NCBI GenBank assembly: GCA_024362935.1
Contig: JANCRA010000003.1
Span: 51,187,844-51,251,843 of the forward strand
Source: Setophaga petechia
Taxonomy: Eukaryota > Chordata > Aves > Passeriformes > Parulidae
DNA: 64,000 nt
Direction of reading: 5' to 3'
Made by a program: the position numbers and the translations under genes
Shown: in pieces, positions 59,446 through 64,000 of the stretch
How positions within the stretch are numbered: the stretch's first letter is position 1
Layout: every line of letters starts with the position of its first letter
Notes under the pieces: model-generated
Told to the model about the DNA's origin: nothing
The model's input: the letters and a program-made list of their open reading frames with translations, nothing else
The model's database searches: none

Positions 59446-62400
59446 TCTTTGGGCTGCTGCTTCACTGCTGCAGCCCCCCAGAACCTGCAGGTGTGTGTTC
59501 ATCCCTCTGGGGGGATGCAGGCACCCTGCTCTGTCACAGGCATGACCCTCACATCCAGCAGGTCTCTCCTGCAAATGCAGCTTTCTCACAGAAGCAAAGC
59601 CAACGTGGCAGAGCACAGAGAGGATTAGTGCACATCTTCACAAGTTTAGAATCACCGAGCTACACAGCTTAAGCCACGGATTGTCACTAAAGGTGTGCTG
59701 TATTAGCAAGAAATCACTTTGAGGAACAGAATTAACAAGGATAGAGGGCAGGATCTTCTGCAAGGATTAGTTCCTGTTTGAATTGAGTGCTTAGGAATTA
59801 CTGTGTACGCTGCACAAAACGTGGCACTGCTGGCATGACACTGCCAGAGGCATTTTGGAATTCCTGCTTAGGTGAAGATTTAATAAATAGTGTAGGTTAA
59901 CAAGTCATGCACGTTGTACTTTCCAAATTTGTGCCTCACCTCATTCAGTGTGGTCGAAATACCACACTGGGCATGTTACAGTGCAACTGTGACAGCCCTA
60001 ATATAACCAGACCTAAAGGCTGGTCAACTCAAAAGAAAATAATCAGAAGATAATTAAATTGAAATGCTAATTTACTCATATGTACATGCTCTAATTTTTT
60101 TTTCTTTTGGTCCCATTCAGCAGGAAGCATAACTAAATAAATATCCTCAAACAAACATACCATTGTCCTCAAAACCTGCCCAGGTTCAGAGGCAGAAACA
60201 CAGCCTTTATTTTTAATCTGTAATCTGCCTGTTCCTGTATTCTAAAAAAAGTGAAACAAGATTGGGATCAGCTTTGCTTTTGCAGTGCCCCAGGCTTGGG
60301 CTCCAGGAGTGCCTTGATGTTGTGAGCTGTGCCTTACATGGAGCCTCTGATAATCCCACCTGGATTTGTCTCTGAGCCCCTGCCGTGTTCCTGCAGCTCT
60401 TTATTCAATGGAGCAAGAGTATGAAGGTTCTTCCTTGAAAATGTCCCAGTCTTACCTGGGAGAGTCAAACCAGAGGTGTAAATCACAAGGTTTGCCTGAA
60501 AACTGCAAATGGGATGAATCCCATAATCCATGAAACCTCAAGGTAAGTGAGATTGCTGTTAGGAGCATGGAGACACACCCCCATCTCATATTATGCTTCC
60601 TTCTCGCTCTGTTCCTGGTGGAAATACTTGATACATTATAAAAGTCATATTTTTTTACCAATTTTCAGTGGTTTCTACTGAAAGGGTTAGCATTCCTGCT
60701 TTTCCCAGAAAACATTTCAGGTTTTCCTGCCTGTAAAACTAACCCAAAATAAATATACCTTTGAAAATGCTGAACTCTACTACTAACATTATTGGGCTTT
60801 TAATCTATAATCACACATGATTTATAGTTTTTAAAATCATTCAATTTTGCTGGAGATTAGCCTGCAGGATAAATCCCTCCCCAGTTCTGTGTCAGCAGCT
60901 CCATGCTGTTTGCTTAGTGAGTATAACCCAGAATATTAAACAGGGAAATGTGTAACCTCAAAGAGGATGGTGAGTGAAATGGCCTCACCTTTGATGCCTC
61001 TGAGGCTGCATTAAGCAGCTCAGGCTGGGTCAAACCTTCCCAGTGAAACTCCAAGTCACCAGGTTGTTAGGGATATTCTGACAAATGGGAATGACATTTG
61101 GGATCAGAGCTCTCCTCTGCCTCCTCAGAAATACATTAGAGTGCAGAAAATGGGTATGTAAAGCAGGCAGCAGGGGATGGAAGAAAACAAGACAATTTAT
61201 ATAATTTTGCCTCTGCCTCAGATCTGGAAGGAGATTTGCTGTCCTCGAGTTAGGCATTCATGAGGTTTGTGCTCATTTCTTTGGCAACTTGAGTTTTGTA
61301 TTTCTGGAGCAGAGAAGCTGTGATGGGCCTGCACCACGCAGTGCCTGTGCCACTCTAATTAAAGCATATGTCTCAATTATACCAGGTTCCTCCCTTCTCC
61401 AGCTATAAAAAGACAGACACTACTTTGTCACTTTTCTGCTATGTTGCAAAACTAATTATGGGTTGTGAGGTGCCCACATGTATTTTTATGCATCTCACCA
61501 AGCTAACATTAACTGGAGCACTTAGCAGGCACTGATGCCCTTGCTTATTTCCTATTAGGTTGGTAACTCTGGAGAGAGGTTTTTGAGGCAGAAGTGGTTT
61601 TAGAGATTTGCTAAATTCCTGCTGCTGTGTCAGAGCTGCAGAGCTCAGGCCATGGTAGCTCTGCATGCTGCCTCCTGTAGCAGCTGGACATGTCTCTGCA
61701 AAGGACACAGGGAAACAGGAAACAGGAACAGAGCTGAGGTGTCATGGAATGAGAAGGTACCATTTGAATTGCACAGAAAGGACAGATTGCCACTATTTTA
61801 TTTAAGTCTCTCCTCCAAGCTGAGGAGCATTAGTTGCATTTTAAACAACAACAACAAAAAAATATTCCTAGTTACTTCCAAATCTTTCCTGGAATTAAGG
61901 GAATTATACTGCCAGATAAGTTTCACTGTACATCATTCTAATATTTGCTAATGAAGGGATTTGAATTTTGCAAGGATTTATTTCAGAAAAGGTTCACTCA
62001 GCTAAGGCAAGGATGAGTTAAGTACACGGGGTATATGTGTTAAGCCCAAATGACTTACACATGCTTTAAGCAGTGTTATCTGCTTTTTGGGGTATACATT
62101 TATTAAATTACTTATCTGTGTTGAGAAGCCTGGAATAAGATTTGAGTGATAAGATACTAATTCTGCTGAGGAACATGGCCAGGACACAAATATTATACAA
62201 ATCCCATATACTATAATCTATTTGGGAATGGCAGTAAAGCTAAAGTATCTAACATGAAAAATTTGTGAAGTTAGCTCTCCTTTTTTTATAATTTCATCAG
62301 AGTCATTTTGAGTTATATCTATGAGAAATACATACTGATAAAAACTCCTTTGAAATGTTGGATTTTAATTGAATTTGCATGTGACTAGAAGAGTGCCAGT

Positions 62401-64000
62401 TGCTTCTCATTACACATTTTGAGATGAATAGAAAAGATATGACTGGAAAATTCTATTTTCATGACATCTTAAATCAAAGAAATGAACCCTAGTAGAGGAG
62501 ATATTTATTAATGGCTGAATCAATCCATATCTACAGAGATGTGATTAAGTAAAGTAAGTGGAAAATGGGAATGGCCTATCTTTTAGAATTATTCTTTCAA
62601 TACATCAATGTCAGGCTATATTTAATGTTTTAAGTTAATTTTCAAGGGGTATCATTTTTTCACTGTAATTTCATTTTTTAAAAAAATTATTTCATTGTCT
62701 CTTTTTCTTTTCTCAATGCTTTTCTGAAAAAGTGAAAGAAAATAGACAAAGAAGCCTTTTGAGCTTGGTATGTCTGGTTTCACTTACTGGGAAAAAAACA
62801 TGAACAAACAATTCAGGAGCTTGTTTTAACTGCAGTGAATGAATTCAAGAAAGTTGAAGAGTTTGATGTAATTCACTCTGGATTTTGCACTCATAGTTTC
62901 CTGAGCATTTTGGCAACTTCTCTATAAAGGCAGAATCAAAAACAAAGTCAACACCATATCCTCTGTCTTCAGAGTGTGAAGACCTTTTATATGGATTTTT
63001 AGAGTTTGTGTTTTGGGTTTTTTGGGTTGTTTACTCCCCTGATTCCATTGTCCTTGTGTCATGGCTCCTTTTCTTTAATCCAGGCCACATAAGACAACTC
63101 CACTGTCTGAATTTATATCCTAAAAATAAGGTGGCAGTGATTGACTGAAACTTTCCAATTGGTGAGCTGCTTATCATCCTTGGGATGCATTTACAGGATA
63201 TATTTGTTCTTAGAGTCATTTAAGACTTTACTGATAAATTATTCTGTATTAAGATCCTTTTATAAAAGCCTCCATTCCATGGGATAAACTTTATCCCATA
63301 CCTGTTCTTCAACATATAAATATATATATGTTCTTAAACATATATATATATAAACATATATATAAATATCTATATATATGTTCTTAAATCCTATAGATTT
63401 TACTGGCTGTGAATCCTTTATGCAGATTTTCAGCTCACAACAACTACAGTGGTTTGCTGAATCTGGGCCTAACAGTGAATCTAATGAATTATCTTGCAGC
63501 TATTGAGATAGAAATAATGTCTTAATTTGTTCCAAACTAAATTGATGAATGGCAGAGATAGTCTGAATTGAGCTAATGAGAATTAGCAGAGACATGACTG
63601 CAAAAGCTGCAGTACTTGTGCAGTTTGTGTGTCTCAGAAATTGATTTCATGGGAAAAGCAGAAATGAGGCCTTCTGAAAGTGAAACTTCTGTAGAAAGTT
63701 GATAAAGTCATTTTTAACTCTCTCATCAGTTATTAAGGAAAGAGTATAGAACTGGTTCTAAAGGCTTTTTGCTAGATGGCATTGTTGGCCAGAGAGAAAA
63801 GTTAATTGAAGTTTAAGTTTCTCCTTGCAAATTAAGCTATTCCTCTGAAAGTTATGTTAGTTTCTTGGATTGTTTCTGCCTTTTTAAAATTATTCTATGA
63901 CTTGTCACTTTCTAGAAAATGAAAAGTTCAGTATAGATTTAATGATACAAAAATTTCTGCCCTGGCCCTTGTTTTCCAGGCTGCCTTGGATAATTTTGGT
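59446..64000. other. Probable SYT9 intron, no gene seen
   Basis: About 4.5 kb of AT-rich sequence. The first 200 bp may be decayed gag sequence upstream of the recognised fragment. An AT-rich simple repeat lies at 63310-63385. No C2A exon, RNA gene or repeat family was recognised. Confidence 0.55.
63310..63385. repeat. ATATA-rich simple repeat with duplicated 'gttcttaaa' spacer
   Basis: Alternating A/T tracts separated by two copies of 'tatatatatgttcttaaa' (about 63322 and 63374). Read directly. Confidence 0.85.

Noticed and set aside
55481..64000. Search for C2A exons of SYT9
   Set aside because: No minus-strand D-P-Y-V-K equivalent or C2A end motif was readable, so none is annotated. They probably lie beyond the window.

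Overview
This window looks like avian, probably songbird, nuclear DNA. It is AT-rich and gene-poor, with introns interrupting a vertebrate gene. It carries a CR1 LINE 3' end with the bird-type ATTCTAT terminal repeats, and several solo LTRs whose sequence resembles passerine endogenous retrovirus LTRs as I remember them (no database search was possible). I see no prokaryotic gene organisation, tRNA, rRNA or CRISPR array.

The only protein-coding gene I can support is on the minus strand at about 53.4-55.5 kb. Three exons encode nearly the whole C2B domain of a synaptotagmin, best matched to SYT9. The splice phases join cleanly (phase 1, then phase 2), and calcium-site aspartates, the polybasic strand and the C-terminal W-H-x-L motif are all readable. 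The C2A, transmembrane and N-terminal exons are not recognisable and probably lie beyond 64000. On that reading 55.5-64 kb is SYT9 intron and 1-53.4 kb is downstream intergenic DNA.

From left to right, the rest is mostly repeats in unremarkable AT-rich sequence. One family of about 380-410 bp LTRs occurs five times (about 0.8, 5.7, 9.2, 30.6 and 44.1 kb). A 721 bp solo LTR with a perfect 5 bp target duplication lies at 17.9-18.7 kb. Other LTR-like blocks lie at 23.1-23.7 and 44.7-45.2 kb. A minus-strand LTR at 30.3-31.3 kb is split by a younger LTR. CR1 pieces lie at 34.8-35.2 and 58.3 kb, and a broken retroviral gag capsid fragment lies on the minus strand near 59.25-59.45 kb.

Tandem repeats include a 66 bp minisatellite (22.1-22.6 kb), a partly triplicated 555 bp block (36.6-37.9 kb), a 27 bp x 6 array (39.1-39.3 kb), a 380 bp AAT/AGT microsatellite (41.9-42.3 kb) and a 36 bp x 14 GC-rich array (47.1-47.6 kb). 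I did not find a convincing new biological system. The items most worth checking are the 36 bp array in its CpG-bearing setting, the possible alternative C-terminus of SYT9, the mirrored strand-skewed blocks at 20.6-21.4 and 34.4-34.5 kb, and the gag relic.
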